From Leekyejoonella antrihumi (GTDB lineage Bacteria; Actinomycetota; Actinomycetes; Actinomycetales; Dermatophilaceae), in the NCBI RefSeq assembly GCF_007845645.1, contig NZ_VCQV01000019.1, positions 37,005 through 101,004 of the forward strand: a stretch of 64,000 nt of DNA, written 5' to 3'. Position numbers and translations under genes: made by a program. The notes beneath the pieces were generated by a model that had not been told where the DNA came from, did not search any database, and saw only the letters and a program-made list of their open reading frames with translations. The stretch's first letter is position 1, and every line of letters starts with the position of its first letter. This document shows positions 55,327 to 64,000 of this stretch, in pieces.

Positions 55327-57759
55327 TCAGCCACGTAGCCGGGTCATGTCTGGATCGACCAACGGCTCGGCTGCCACAACGGCCGGGATCCGCTGGTCGA
55401 AGTAGCCGATCTCGACCGTCGTGCCCACCGTAGCCAGATCTGCCGGCAGCCAGGCGTAGGCGACACCGCGGTCCACCGTGTGCCCGTATGCCGCGCTGGT
55501 CACGTAGCCGACCGGCTTGCCGTCTGCCAGCACCGGCTCCTTGCCGACCACCGTTGTGCCGGTGGGCAGCAGCAGGCAGGTGAGCCGGCGCGTCACCTGT
55601 TCCTTGCGCTGCACCAGGGCGTCGCGACCGATGAACTCGCGGTCCAGCTTGACCGCGAAGCCGAGCCCGGCCTCGAAGGGGTCGTGCTCTGCGGTCATGT
55701 CCGCGCCATAGGCCCGATAGCCCTTCTCCAGGCGCAGACTCGTGAAGGCACCCCGTCCGGCGGCGATGATGCCGTGTGCCTGACCGGCGTCCCACAGCAG
55801 ATCCCACAGCCGCTCGCCGTGGTCGGACGTGGTGTAGAGCTCCCAGCCCAGCTCCCCCACATACGACATCCGCAGCGCAGTGACCGGGACCGTCCCCACA
55901 TAGAATCTCGCCGACCGGAAGTACTTCAGCCCGTCCTTGCCGAGGTTCATGGACGTCAGCGGTGCCAGCACCTCTCGCGCCAGCGGACCCCAGAGCCCGA
56001 TGCAGCAGGTCCCCGGCGTGATGTCGTGCACCTGCACCGTCCCGTCCGCGGGTAGGTGCCGTCGCATCCAGTCCAGGTCAGCATTGCCGTTGACACCGAC
56101 CTGATAGCGGTTCGTGGCAAGGCGGGCGACGGTGATGTCACTGCGAATTCCACCGTCGACGTTGAGCATCAGGCAGTAGGTCACCCCGCCGACCGTCTTG
56201 GCGATGTTCGCGGTGACCAGGTGCTGCAGAAAGTCCGTCGCCCCGCGCCCGGACACCTCCAGACGCTTCAGTGCCGTCATGTCGTAGAGCGCGACTCGCT
56301 CCCGCGTCACCCGTGCCTCGGCCGCAACGATCGGTGACCAGAATCGGGAAGACCACTCGTCCAGCTCGGGAGCGGGGTAGGTTGCCACGAGGTCCTTGTT
56401 GGTGTCGTACCACTGCGGTCGCTCCCATCCGCTCGCCTCCAGGAACTGTGCCCCCAGCTCCTGCTGGCGTCGATAGAAGGGACTCACCCGGATCGGCCGC
56501 AGATCGGTGGGCGGCTGCAGCGGGTGCAGGATGTCGTAGACCTCGTCGAAGTTGCGGCAGTCCCGCACCCGCACGTAGTCGGGTGCCAGCTGGTGGGGCT
56601 CGAACCGCGCCAGGTCGCACTCGTGGAGGTCGAAGCTGCTGCTGTATCCGTCGACGAGCAGCTCGGCGACCGCACGTCCTACGCCCGCGGAGTGGGTCAC
56701 CCAGACCGCCTCGGCGACCCAGAAGCCCGCCACCTGCGGCGACTCACCGATGAGTGGCATGTTGTCGGTGGTAAAGGAGAACAACCCGTTGATCCCCGAT
56801 GCGATCTCGGTCTCGCGAGTCGCCGGAAGCAGCGCCTGCGTCTCGCGCCAGGCGGGTGCGAAGTCCTCGGGGGTGAACTCGAGCACCGATGGCATCACGT
56901 CCGCCTCGTCGACGCCGAGGATGTCGTTGGCATCCATCGGCATCGCCTTGTGGCCGTAGTATCCGATGCCGATCCGGTCGAACTTCTCCCGAAAGTAGAG
57001 GTCGTGGCCCTGATGCCGCAGAATCGGCAGAGTCGCCTCCGCCGTGCGACCGGCCAGCGCGGGCACCGGCGCGGTCCACGCGAGCTGATGGCCCAAGGGC
57101 GTCAGCGGCAGGTCGAGACCGACCAGTGCCGCCACCTTCGGTCCCCAGATACCGGCGCAGCACACCACGATGTCGGCAGCGATCTCACCGTGATCGGTGA
57201 CCACCGCGCGGACCGCACCGTCCGGGGCCAGCACATCCAGGACCTCATGCCGGGCGAGGACACGGGCCCCGCGGGAGACGGCGCGGCCCAGCTGCGCCTG
57301 CACGGCCGGCACCGAGCGAGCCAGCCCATCGGTGGCGATGAAGAGGCCGGCGAGCACCGCCTGCGGGTCGAGGAGCGGGTGGTGCGCCACCGTCTCGGCC
57401 GCATCGAGCATCTCGCACTCGACACCCCAGGACTGCAGCCACCCCTGCCGCCGCTGCAGCTCACGGACTCGCTCCGGCGTGGTGGCGACCTCCAGCCCGC
57501 CCACCTGGTAGAAACAGGACTCGCCGTCCACCTCCAGCGCGCAGAACTTCTGCACCGTGTACCGGGCAAGATCGGTCAGCACCTTCGTCGGACTGGCCTG
57601 GAAGACGAGTCCGGGTGCGTGCGACGATGACCCGCCGGCCTCCGGCAGGTCACCCTGGTCGACCACGGTCACGTCGGTCCAGCCCTTGGCCGTCAACTCG
57701 TCGGCCAGCGCCGCGCCGACCACTCCGGCACCGATGATGACCACCTTGGGGTTTGGCAT
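55327..57759 (-). CDS. dmgO: Dimethylglycine oxidase-like FAD/THF enzyme
   Basis: 810 residues. The N-terminal DAO domain has VVIIGAGVVGAALADEL and GGSSSHAPGLVFQ. A middle FAO domain is followed by a GcvT-like THF-binding domain (ALYDMTALKRLEVSGRGA, CCIGLWGPLAREVL, YVGELGWELYT, GRGAFTSLRLEKGYRAYGAD). It ends DPDMTRLRG, like Arthrobacter dimethylglycine oxidase. That enzyme converts dimethylglycine to sarcosine while loading the C1 unit onto THF as 5,10-methylene-THF, which FolD can use. Sarcosine dehydrogenase is a close alternative. Confidence 0.87.
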   Translation of the reverse strand: MPNPKVVIIGAGVVGAALADELTAKGWTDVTVVDQGDLPEAGGSSSHAPGLVFQASPTKVLTDLARYTVQKFCALEVDGESCFYQVGGLEVATTPERVRELQRRQGWLQSWGVECEMLDAAETVAHHPLLDPQAVLAGLFIATDGLARSVPAVQAQLGRAVSRGARVLARHEVLDVLAPDGAVRAVVTDHGEIAADIVVCCAGIWGPKVAALVGLDLPLTPLGHQLAWTAPVPALAGRTAEATLPILRHQGHDLYFREKFDRIGIGYYGHKAMPMDANDILGVDEADVMPSVLEFTPEDFAPAWRETQALLPATRETEIASGINGLFSFTTDNMPLIGESPQVAGFWVAEAVWVTHSAGVGRAVAELLVDGYSSSFDLHECDLARFEPHQLAPDYVRVRDCRNFDEVYDILHPLQPPTDLRPIRVSPFYRRQQELGAQFLEASGWERPQWYDTNKDLVATYPAPELDEWSSRFWSPIVAAEARVTRERVALYDMTALKRLEVSGRGATDFLQHLVTANIAKTVGGVTYCLMLNVDGGIRSDITVARLATNRYQVGVNGNADLDWMRRHLPADGTVQVHDITPGTCCIGLWGPLAREVLAPLTSMNLGKDGLKYFRSARFYVGTVPVTALRMSYVGELGWELYTTSDHGERLWDLLWDAGQAHGIIAAGRGAFTSLRLEKGYRAYGADMTAEHDPFEAGLGFAVKLDREFIGRDALVQRKEQVTRRLTCLLLPTGTTVVGKEPVLADGKPVGYVTSAAYGHTVDRGVAYAWLPADLATVGTTVEIGYFDQRIPAVVAAEPLVDPDMTRLRG

Positions 57760-57791
57760 GGTGGGGCTCCTTCAGCTTGAAAACAGTTTGG

Positions 57792-58799
57792 TCACAGTGG
57801 CTTGGCGCCGGGGATGCCCAGGAGCCAATTGTTGACGATGGTGCGGTTCGCCTTGACCCACTTCGCGGCCGCCGCCGCGGGCGTCATCTTGTCCTCCGCG
57901 ATGTACTTGGCAACGACGTCCTGGTCCTGGTTGGTCCAGTTGAACGCCTTGGCCAGCAGGAACCCCGCCGGGTTCTTGGTGGCGAAGGCGGTTGCGGCAA
58001 CCTTGTTGAGCTGATCGGTCGGGTAGTCGCAGGTGATGGTCTTGAGGTTCGCGTCGCACCCCGGGGTGTACTTCGGCAGGCTGACCTTCTTCAGGTCCAC
58101 CTCCGAGAGGAACCACTGTGGGCTGTAGAAGTAGGCGAGCAGTGGCGTCTTGTGGGTCTGCGCCTGTCGGAAGGACGTGATCAGTGCGGCTTCACTGCCA
58201 CCGACGACGACCTTGTAGTTCAGGTGCAGGTTCTTGACCAGCGCGGCGTCATTGGTCACATACGAGGGATCCCCGTCGAGCAGCTCACCCTGGCCTCCCG
58301 ACTCGGACGTCTTGAACAAGGATGCGTACTTGTTCAGGTTCTTCCAGTCCAGGATGCCCGGATACTTCGTGACCATCCATGGTGGAACGAACCAGCCGAT
58401 CTGGCCGATGTTGCCATTCGCGCCGAGGTCCACTGCGACCTTCTGCTGCGTGATGTACTTCTTGGCGAGGTCGGCGTGGCCCCAGTTCTCCAGGATCAGA
58501 TCCACCTGGCCGGTCGAAAATCCTTGCCAGGACACCTGCTCCGCCAACGGGATCTGCTTGACCGTGCACCCCATGCTGTGCTCGGCGACATAGCTGTAGA
58601 CCGCACCATCGGCGGTGTATCCCACCCAGTCGTTCATGGCGAGGTTGATCTGACCACAGCGGAGGTTGCCGGCCGCGGCCCCACCTGCGCCGGGGCCAGT
58701 GGAGGCACCGACGCGCGCGCCGCCGCAACCGGCGACGAGCAAAGCTACCGCGCCCGTGCCGGCGGCGACCTGCGAAAGCCGACGACGATTGTGACTCAT
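57792..58799 (-). CDS. Glycine betaine/choline ABC transporter substrate-binding lipoprotein
   Basis: 335 residues. The signal peptide ends in a lipobox (LLVAGCGG), and the mature part is of OpuAC/ProX type (INLAMNDWVGYTADGAVYSYV, STGQVDLILENWGHADLAKKY, KTPLLAYFYSPQWFLSEVDLKKVSLP), with several Trp/Tyr residues of the kind that form the aromatic cage for quaternary amines. ATG 58799 follows GGGAGATT. It lies between the dmgO and permease genes on one strand. Confidence 0.9.
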   Translation of the reverse strand: MSHNRRRLSQVAAGTGAVALLVAGCGGARVGASTGPGAGGAAAGNLRCGQINLAMNDWVGYTADGAVYSYVAEHSMGCTVKQIPLAEQVSWQGFSTGQVDLILENWGHADLAKKYITQQKVAVDLGANGNIGQIGWFVPPWMVTKYPGILDWKNLNKYASLFKTSESGGQGELLDGDPSYVTNDAALVKNLHLNYKVVVGGSEAALITSFRQAQTHKTPLLAYFYSPQWFLSEVDLKKVSLPKYTPGCDANLKTITCDYPTDQLNKVAATAFATKNPAGFLLAKAFNWTNQDQDVVAKYIAEDKMTPAAAAAKWVKANRTIVNNWLLGIPGAKPL

Positions 58800-58830
58800 A
58801 TCAATCTCCCTGCGTTTGCGGTGGATCCAG

Positions 58831-60807
58831 TCAGTGACGACTGGGGTCAATGCGGTTGGCCGCGCTCTGACTGATGTGGTCGAGCACCACGCCAAGGAGC
58901 ACGATCGCCAGCCCTGCGGCCAGCCCCTTGCCGAAGAGCGGTGCCTGCACGAAACCGCTGTAGACGTCATACCCGAGGGCACCGGCACCCACCATGCCAC
59001 CCACGACAACCATCGACAGGACGTAGATGAGCCCCTGGTTCGCCGCAAGTGCCAGCGACCGAGTCGCCAGGGGTAGCTGCACCCGGGTGATCAGCTGCCA
59101 GGTGCTGGATCCCGCAGCAGTAGCCGCCTCGATCGCCGGTGCGGGCACACCATGGATACCGTCCGCGACCACCTTCACGACCACGGGGATCGCGAAGGCC
59201 ATGGCCGCGATGATGGCGGTGAACCGGGATGCGCCGAACAGTGCCAGAAACGGCACCAGATAGACGAAGGCCGGCATGACCTGGAACGCGTCCAGGATCG
59301 GGCGAATGAACCGGTCCACCTGACGGTTCCGGCCCATCCATACGCCAACGGCGATCCCGATGATCAGCGTCAGCACGGTTGCCACGATCGTCATGGCCAG
59401 GGTCTGCATGGCGTCCTGCCAGACACCTGTGCCGACGATGAGCAGCAGACTGATCAACGTCACGATGGCCACGCGCGCGTTGCCGATGATCATCGCGATC
59501 GCGCACAGCCCGAGGATGACCAGCCAGAACGGCGCATTCGTGAGCATGCTCTGCAATGGATTCAGAAAGGCGATGGTGACGTCGTTGCGCAGGCCGACGG
59601 TGATACCGGAGAAGGTGCTCTGGACCCAGTTCGACGCATTTGAGGCACCCGCTACGATCGCCGGGCCGATGGTCGGCGAGGACGGGAAGGTGTTGGCCCA
59701 CACATACATTGCCGACTCGACGACCGCCCAGAGCGTCACCACCGCGCCGGCGCCGAAGGCCAGCCTCCGAGCCTGCGGCCCGAGCAGATGTCGCCCACCG
59801 ACCTGCTGGGAACGTTCCCCGACGGCGGAGGTGGTCCGATCCAGCACGATCGCCATCACGACAATGGCCAGGCCACCGTTGAATGCCGTGCCGACGTCGA
59901 GGGTCTGCAGCGCGTCGATGACCACCTGCCCCAGGCCCGGCGCCGAGATCAGCGCGGCAATTGTCACCATCGACAACGCGGCCATCATCGTCTGGTTGAT
60001 GCCGAGCACGATCGTACGCCGAGACATCGGCAGCAAGACCTTGACCAGCTTCTGCCAGGTGGTCGAGCCCAGGGAGTCGCTCGCCTCAATGGTCGGCTCG
60101 GCGACGGCCCGAATTCCGTGATCGGTCAACCGGATCACCGGTGGGATCGCAAAGATCAGGGTCGCGATGGTCGCCGACGCGTTGCCGATCAGGAACAGCA
60201 GGGTCAGCGGAGCCAGATAGACGAAGCTGGGCATGGTCTGCAGAAAGCCCAGGACCGGCAGCACGATGTGTTGCGCGCGGTCGTGCAGCCCGATCCAAAT
60301 GCCGAGCGGCACGCCGATGACCACCGCAATCAGCACCGCGGCGATCGTCAGCGCCAGCGTGTCCATGCTCTCTTGCCACAGGCCCTGCAGGCCCAGGATG
60401 TAGAACCCGACGACGCCGAGCACGGCATACTTCCAGCCCGCGGTGAGCCAGCTCACGAAGCCGACAATCGCGATGACCCCCAACCACCCGATCAGCGGAG
60501 CCGGCCTGCCGAAGCCGGGCTGGGAGATGAGGGACTGCAAGAAGGAGACGAAGTGAGTCATGCCGACCTGCACGTAGTTCACGCCGTACAGGAAAACCGG
60601 GTTGGAGTTGCGGCCATTGGAGATGTTGTTGTTGAACGAGTTGAGATTGTTCTGCACCGAGGTGGTCGATGAAGCGCTGAGCGGCAGCGTCGACGTGCCG
60701 TGGAAGGCGAGGTACAAGGCCAGCCAGGCCGCCGCCAGGATCAGCCAGACCCATCGAGAACGAATCTTGCGGACGCTCAATCCGCTCACGAGTGCGCCGG
60801 CGCTCAT
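58831..60807 (-). CDS. ABC transporter permease, two fused ProW-type domains
   Basis: 658 residues. Two complete binding-protein-dependent permease domains are joined in one chain. Each has the coupling-loop EAA block: ASDSLGSTTWQKLVKVLLPMS in the first, and AATAAGSSTWQLITRVQLPLA in the second. Extra membrane helices precede each. A single chain thus supplies both halves of the channel. ATG 60807 is chosen; the in-frame upstream codons belong to the hairpin repeat 60808-60907. Confidence 0.92.
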   Translation of the reverse strand: MSAGALVSGLSVRKIRSRWVWLILAAAWLALYLAFHGTSTLPLSASSTTSVQNNLNSFNNNISNGRNSNPVFLYGVNYVQVGMTHFVSFLQSLISQPGFGRPAPLIGWLGVIAIVGFVSWLTAGWKYAVLGVVGFYILGLQGLWQESMDTLALTIAAVLIAVVIGVPLGIWIGLHDRAQHIVLPVLGFLQTMPSFVYLAPLTLLFLIGNASATIATLIFAIPPVIRLTDHGIRAVAEPTIEASDSLGSTTWQKLVKVLLPMSRRTIVLGINQTMMAALSMVTIAALISAPGLGQVVIDALQTLDVGTAFNGGLAIVVMAIVLDRTTSAVGERSQQVGGRHLLGPQARRLAFGAGAVVTLWAVVESAMYVWANTFPSSPTIGPAIVAGASNASNWVQSTFSGITVGLRNDVTIAFLNPLQSMLTNAPFWLVILGLCAIAMIIGNARVAIVTLISLLLIVGTGVWQDAMQTLAMTIVATVLTLIIGIAVGVWMGRNRQVDRFIRPILDAFQVMPAFVYLVPFLALFGASRFTAIIAAMAFAIPVVVKVVADGIHGVPAPAIEAATAAGSSTWQLITRVQLPLATRSLALAANQGLIYVLSMVVVGGMVGAGALGYDVYSGFVQAPLFGKGLAAGLAIVLLGVVLDHISQSAANRIDPSRH

Positions 60808-60907
60808 TCGGGGCCCCCGCGAAGTATCGGTGGGGGAACCTCCCGCTGGCACGCTGGCTCCGGCCAGCAGAGGACGAGCGTGCGAGCGGAGAACTTCGTG
60901 GGGTACT
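60808..60907 (-). repeat. Intra-operonic hairpin element, copy B (100 bp)
   Basis: It exactly fills the gap between the ATPase stop and the permease ATG. On the minus strand it opens ACCCCACGAAGTTCTCCGC and ends CCGATACTTCGCGGGGGCCC followed by CGA and the ATG. Internal CTGCTGGC/GCCAGC can form a second hairpin. The arms match copy A (2322-2370) and the helD units (23841-23974). Confidence 0.75.
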
Positions 60908-62008
60908 TCATTTTTGATCCGAGGTCAGAATGGCGAGAATCTCCTCGCGTCCGACCAGTCCGACCAGTCGGTCCTTGTCCATGACCCGGACCCGACTACT
61001 CGACTCGAGCACCGGCCTGATCGCGTCCCTGACCAAGGTGTGCTGGGACAGTGCGAGACCACCCAGGTCCTCTCCCGGCTTCGCGGGTTGGGCGAGCCAA
61101 CGCAAAGTGAGAACGTCCTGCCGAGGCACGTCGCGGACGAAGTCCCGAACGTAGTCGTCGGCCGGTGCGCCCACCAACTCGTCGCCGGTGCCCAGCTGAA
61201 TCGCCTCGCCATCCCGCATGATCAGGATTCGGTCGCCCAGCTTGAGTGCCTCTGACAGGTCGTGGGTGACGAATACCATCGTCTTGCCCATCTCGTGGTG
61301 CAGCCGAATGACCTCTGCCTGCATGTCGCGGCGGATCAGTGGGTCCAACGCCGAGAACGGCTCGTCGAAGAGCATCATCTTGGGGTCGACCGCCAGGGCG
61401 CGGGCCAGACCGACCCGCTGCTGCATACCGCCGGAGAGCTGGTGCGGAAACGAGTTCTCATACCCCGACAGGCCGACCAGCTCGATCATCTCGTGTGCCC
61501 GCGCCACGCGTTCTGCTTTGCCGGCCCCACGAATCTCCAGTCCATACGCCACGTTGGAGACCACCGAGCGGTGCGGGAGCAGCCCGAACTGCTGAAACAC
61601 CATTGACACCTGGCGTCGACGGACCTCGCGCAGCTGCTTGTGATCAACCTGTAGCAGGTCGCTCTGGTCGAACTCGATGGATCCGCCCGTCGGTTCGATC
61701 AGTCGCGTCAGGCAGCGAACGAGGGTCGACTTGCCCGAGCCGGACAGGCCCATGATCACAAAGACCTCACCGACCGCTACGTCGAACGACACATCGCGCA
61801 CAGCGGCCGTACAGCCGGTCTGGTCGATCAGCTCTCGCCGAGACAGCGCGCGCAGATCCTGGGATCCCTGGATCTCGGCGGCCCGCTTGCCGAAGACCTT
61901 CCACAGGTCGCGCACCCGCAGCAGGCCTTCATCGTCCGGCGCCTCCAAGTCGCCTGCCCGCCCGTCCGGCGCCAGCCGGGCAGTGGGCGGAGTCATACTG
62001 CCGCTCAT
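60908..62008 (-). CDS. Glycine betaine/choline ABC transporter ATP-binding protein
   Basis: 366 residues. Walker [16 protein letters not shown]-loop [12 protein letters not shown], signature [15 protein letters not shown], Walker [15 protein letters not shown]-loop [10 protein letters not shown]. The N-terminal extension and C-terminal ~85 residues (a CBS-like part, [20 protein letters not shown]) fit OpuAA/ProV osmoregulatory transporters, where CBS domains sense ionic strength. It overlaps the aldehyde dehydrogenase stop by four bases. Confidence 0.93.
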   Translation of the reverse strand: MSGSMTPPTARLAPDGRAGDLEAPDDEGLLRVRDLWKVFGKRAAEIQGSQDLRALSRRELIDQTGCTAAVRDVSFDVAVGEVFVIMGLSGSGKSTLVRCLTRLIEPTGGSIEFDQSDLLQVDHKQLREVRRRQVSMVFQQFGLLPHRSVVSNVAYGLEIRGAGKAERVARAHEMIELVGLSGYENSFPHQLSGGMQQRVGLARALAVDPKMMLFDEPFSALDPLIRRDMQAEVIRLHHEMGKTMVFVTHDLSEALKLGDRILIMRDGEAIQLGTGDELVGAPADDYVRDFVRDVPRQDVLTLRWLAQPAKPGEDLGGLALSQHTLVRDAIRPVLESSSRVRVMDKDRLVGLVGREEILAILTSDQK

Positions 62009-63564
62009 AGATCACTCACCTTCTGTGTGTACTCGGCGCAAAACCAGTGCTGTGGCGACGGATCGACGTTCTGCCAGATGTGCTTGACCTCGCGGTACTC
62101 ATCCAGTCCGGCGGCACCCAGCTCTCTCCCGACACCGCTCTGCTTGAATCCGCCCCACTCCGCCTGCGGGACGTACGGGTGGTAGTCGTTGATCCAGATG
62201 GTGCCGTGCCTCAGCGCCAGCGCCACCCGCTGAGCCCGACCCGCGTCGCTGGTGAAGACGGCGCCGGCCAGCCCGTAAGTCGTGTCGTTGGCTATCCGGA
62301 CCGCGTCGGCCTCGTCGCGGAACCGTTCAACGGTCAGCACGGGCCCGAAAGACTCTTCCTGCACGACCTGCATCTTTGTGTCGCACTCATCCAAAATTGT
62401 TGGCAGATAGTAAAATCCGCTCTGCAGCGCAGCATCGTCGGGCCGTGTCCCCCCACAACGCAGCTGAGCACCCTCGGCGATCCCGGTGGCGACATACGCC
62501 TCGATCTTGTCGCGGTGAGCCGCGGAGATGAGCGGCCCGGCTTCGGCGTGCGCATCGAACGGGCCGCCCAGCCGAATCTTCTGTGCGCGGGCGGCCAGCT
62601 CACCGACAAATCTGTCGTGGATCGAGTCCTCGATGATGAGACGCGATCCGGCTGAGCAGACCTGCCCCGAGTGGAGGAAGATCGCGGTGAGGGCCATGTC
62701 GATCGCGGTGTCCCAATCTGCGTCGGCGAACACGACATTGGGGTTTTTCCCGCCCAGCTCAAGCGCGACCTTCTTGACCGTGGCAGCGGCGCTCGCCATG
62801 ACAGCGCGTCCGGTGTGCAGCCCTCCGGTGAAGGACACCAGGTCCACTCGAGGGTCCTCGGCGAGCATCGCTCCCGTGTCTGGACCCGCACCGAGAATCA
62901 AGTTGCCGACGCCGGATGGCACCCCGGCGTCGGTGAGTGCCTGCATCAGCAGCATTGCCGTTGATGGAGTGAGCTCGCTCGGCTTGAGCACAAACGTGTT
63001 GCCTGCCACCAGCGCGGGCGCGACCTTCCAGATCGCCTGCAAGAGCGGGTAGTTCCACGGCGTAATGAGCGCGCATGCGCCGACCGGTTCGTAGACCACC
63101 CGGCTGATCGCATCGGTGCGGCCGGTCTCCACGACGCGACCCCCGTGCGCGCCGGCTATGCCGGCGTAGTAGCGCAGGCAACTGACGACGTCATCCATGT
63201 CGTACTCGGCTTCAACCAACCGCTTGCCCGTATCGAGCGCCTCGGCACGAGCGAATTCGGCCCTCCGGTCCACCACGAGGTCGGCAACCCGGGCGAGAAC
63301 TTCTCCGCGATCTCGCTCCGGGAGCCGGGGCCACGGGCCGTGGTCGAAGGCCCGCCGCGCGGCAGCGATGGCCAGGTCAGCGTCCTGCGGGCCGGCCTCA
63401 TCCACGACTGCGACCACCGAACCATCGGCTGGGCAACGGATCTGCCGAGTCTGGCTCGAAACACCGCTGCGCCACTCGCCGTCAATGTAGAGACTTGCCA
63501 CGGAACGTGTTCCCATCAGTTGGCTCAGCGCTACTGGGTGGTGTTGCTCATTGTGGAACTTCAT
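62005..63564 (-). CDS. betB: Betaine aldehyde dehydrogenase-like enzyme
   Basis: About 519 residues from ATG 63564 (503 if ATG 63516 is used). Aldehyde dehydrogenase blocks: [35 protein letters not shown] with the general-base Glu, and [17 protein letters not shown] with the catalytic Cys. Position at the head of the betaine transport-dmgO operon supports betaine aldehyde oxidation to betaine. Neither start has a strong ribosome site. The promoter at 63577-63605 would make 63564 nearly leaderless. Confidence 0.87.
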   Translation of the reverse strand: MKFHNEQHHPVALSQLMGTRSVASLYIDGEWRSGVSSQTRQIRCPADGSVVAVVDEAGPQDADLAIAAARRAFDHGPWPRLPERDRGEVLARVADLVVDRRAEFARAEALDTGKRLVEAEYDMDDVVSCLRYYAGIAGAHGGRVVETGRTDAISRVVYEPVGACALITPWNYPLLQAIWKVAPALVAGNTFVLKPSELTPSTAMLLMQALTDAGVPSGVGNLILGAGPDTGAMLAEDPRVDLVSFTGGLHTGRAVMASAAATVKKVALELGGKNPNVVFADADWDTAIDMALTAIFLHSGQVCSAGSRLIIEDSIHDRFVGELAARAQKIRLGGPFDAHAEAGPLISAAHRDKIEAYVATGIAEGAQLRCGGTRPDDAALQSGFYYLPTILDECDTKMQVVQEESFGPVLTVERFRDEADAVRIANDTTYGLAGAVFTSDAGRAQRVALALRHGTIWINDYHPYVPQAEWGGFKQSGVGRELGAAGLDEYREVKHIWQNVDPSPQHWFCAEYTQKVSDL

Positions 63565-63576
63565 GCTCAATAGACA

Positions 63577-63605
63577 ACAATGCAGGTGATCTAGATCACT
63601 GTCAA
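63577..63605 (-). promoter_or_regulatory. Promoter with palindromic operator upstream of betB
   Basis: TTGACA (-35, 63605-63600), a 17-nt spacer, CATTGT (-10, 63582-63577). The spacer contains the perfect 14-bp palindrome GTGATCTAGATCAC (63586-63599). A protein bound there would occlude RNA polymerase. Confidence 0.55.
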
Positions 63606-63719
63606 GAGCTCTGAGATAGATTCTCGATTTGGGTGTTCGAGCGAGCTGAAAGCTGGATCTCTCTGCGGGCAAGCCGCTTCGACGACGGTCAGCGCTCATC
63701 GAGCCAGAGATCACGTGCC

Positions 63720-64000
63720 CTAGGAGCACCAGGCGATTCGACGCCACGGTTCAGTCGCCGACCACGGGCTCGAGTCGTATGACGATTGACTTGGAGACCG
63801 GGGTGTTGCTGCCCTCCGCGACGTGGTCCAGCGGGACGAGAGCGTTCGCCTCGGGGAAGTAGGCTGCGGCGCAGCCGCGGGGAAGTAGGCTGCGGCGCAG
63901 CCGCGGGCGCTCGGGTAACCGACCACCCGGAACTTCGGCGCGACCCGGTCGACGCCATCGGTCCACTCGCTATGGATGTCGACGATCGCACCATCGGCGA
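63720..64000 (-). pseudogene. FdhF/YdeP-family molybdopterin oxidoreductase, C-terminal end, frameshifted
   Basis: Minus-strand translation from the window edge reads DGAIVDIHSEWTDGVDRVAP then FRVVGYPSARGCAAAYFP. The family normally continues PEANALVPLDHVAEGSNTP to the end. That tail is present (to 63751) but in another frame, because 26 bp are duplicated (63852-63903). As it stands the protein ends at 63720 with a foreign tail. YdeP-type proteins are formate dehydrogenase-like. In this island it might have removed C1 formate. It could be decay, a reversible switch or an assembly error. Confidence 0.7.
63852..63903 (-). repeat. Perfect 26-bp tandem duplication
   Basis: CGGGGAAGTAGGCTGCGGCG plus CAGCCG occurs twice in direct succession (63852-63877 and 63878-63903). 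Each unit contains the near-palindrome GGCTGCGGCGCAGCC. The length is not a multiple of three. Confidence 0.95.

Overview
The window is high-GC, densely coded DNA from an actinobacterium. A DUF3263 gene, a 6C-type RNA, a c-di-AMP (ydaO) riboswitch ahead of an NlpC/P60 gene, HelD, a WXG100 protein, DtxR, an MprAB-PepD-like triad and a second groEL under CIRCE control all fit the order Micrococcales. A Dermacoccaceae-like genus is my guess and is not proven. I see no rRNA, tRNA, prophage, transposase gene or CRISPR array.

Layout. (1) 1-9289 is a purine/urate catabolism region. A purine permease (cut by the window edge), urate oxidase, 5-hydroxyisourate hydrolase and OHCU decarboxylase run leftward. 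Divergent to them are a DUF3311 protein and a sodium:solute symporter. Then come a YheO-type regulator, a thiamine-binding protein, a HpcH/HpaI-type lyase (DUF6986), a malic enzyme and a divergent IclR regulator. (2) 9314-17630 holds an NlpC/P60 hydrolase behind a c-di-AMP riboswitch, a DtxR repressor, an RNA-rich gene desert (6C RNA, a 12-codon ORF inside a switchable hairpin, a three-way junction), pdxH, serC, pepN and a frameshifted DUF559-type gene. (3) 17726-26253 holds MFS/MarR, a two-component system followed by an HtrA protease, the helicase HelD and a lone WXG100 protein. (4) 26257-37407 holds fadH/PadR, an alpha/beta hydrolase with a P450, a DUF1028 protein, groEL, an SDR-kinase-acyl-CoA dehydrogenase operon and DUF3263. 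(5) 37552-48454 holds a PLP decarboxylase, ung, an SGNH hydrolase, a hydroxyacid-oxoacid transhydrogenase, a DCC protein, threonine aldolase, an SDR, the large DUF6421 protein and an acyl-CoA dehydrogenase/SDR pair. (6) 48472-64000 is a choline/glycine betaine catabolic island. It holds folD, a Rieske oxygenase with its reductase and Rieske ferredoxin, a choline-dehydrogenase-like GMC enzyme, an IclR regulator, a dimethylglycine-oxidase-like enzyme, a betaine/choline ABC transporter, an aldehyde dehydrogenase and the end of a FdhF/YdeP-type molybdoenzyme.

How the parts work together. In region 1 urate is imported and opened to allantoin. Glyoxylate from later ureide breakdown could plausibly be handled by the lyase and malic enzyme. 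In region 6 choline or betaine is imported and oxidised to betaine, then demethylated by the Rieske system to dimethylglycine and by the DmgO-like enzyme to sarcosine. The C1 units pass to tetrahydrofolate and FolD. The sarcosine step is not in the window.

The least expected signals are non-coding. A hairpin element sits between stop and start codons in two operons and is also tandemly embedded, in frame, in helD. A 12-codon ORF has its Shine-Dalgarno sequence able to pair with a downstream anti-SD. Short 21-22 bp repeats span stop codons. A 26-bp duplication frameshifts the FdhF/YdeP gene. Several very long perfect palindromes are also present.
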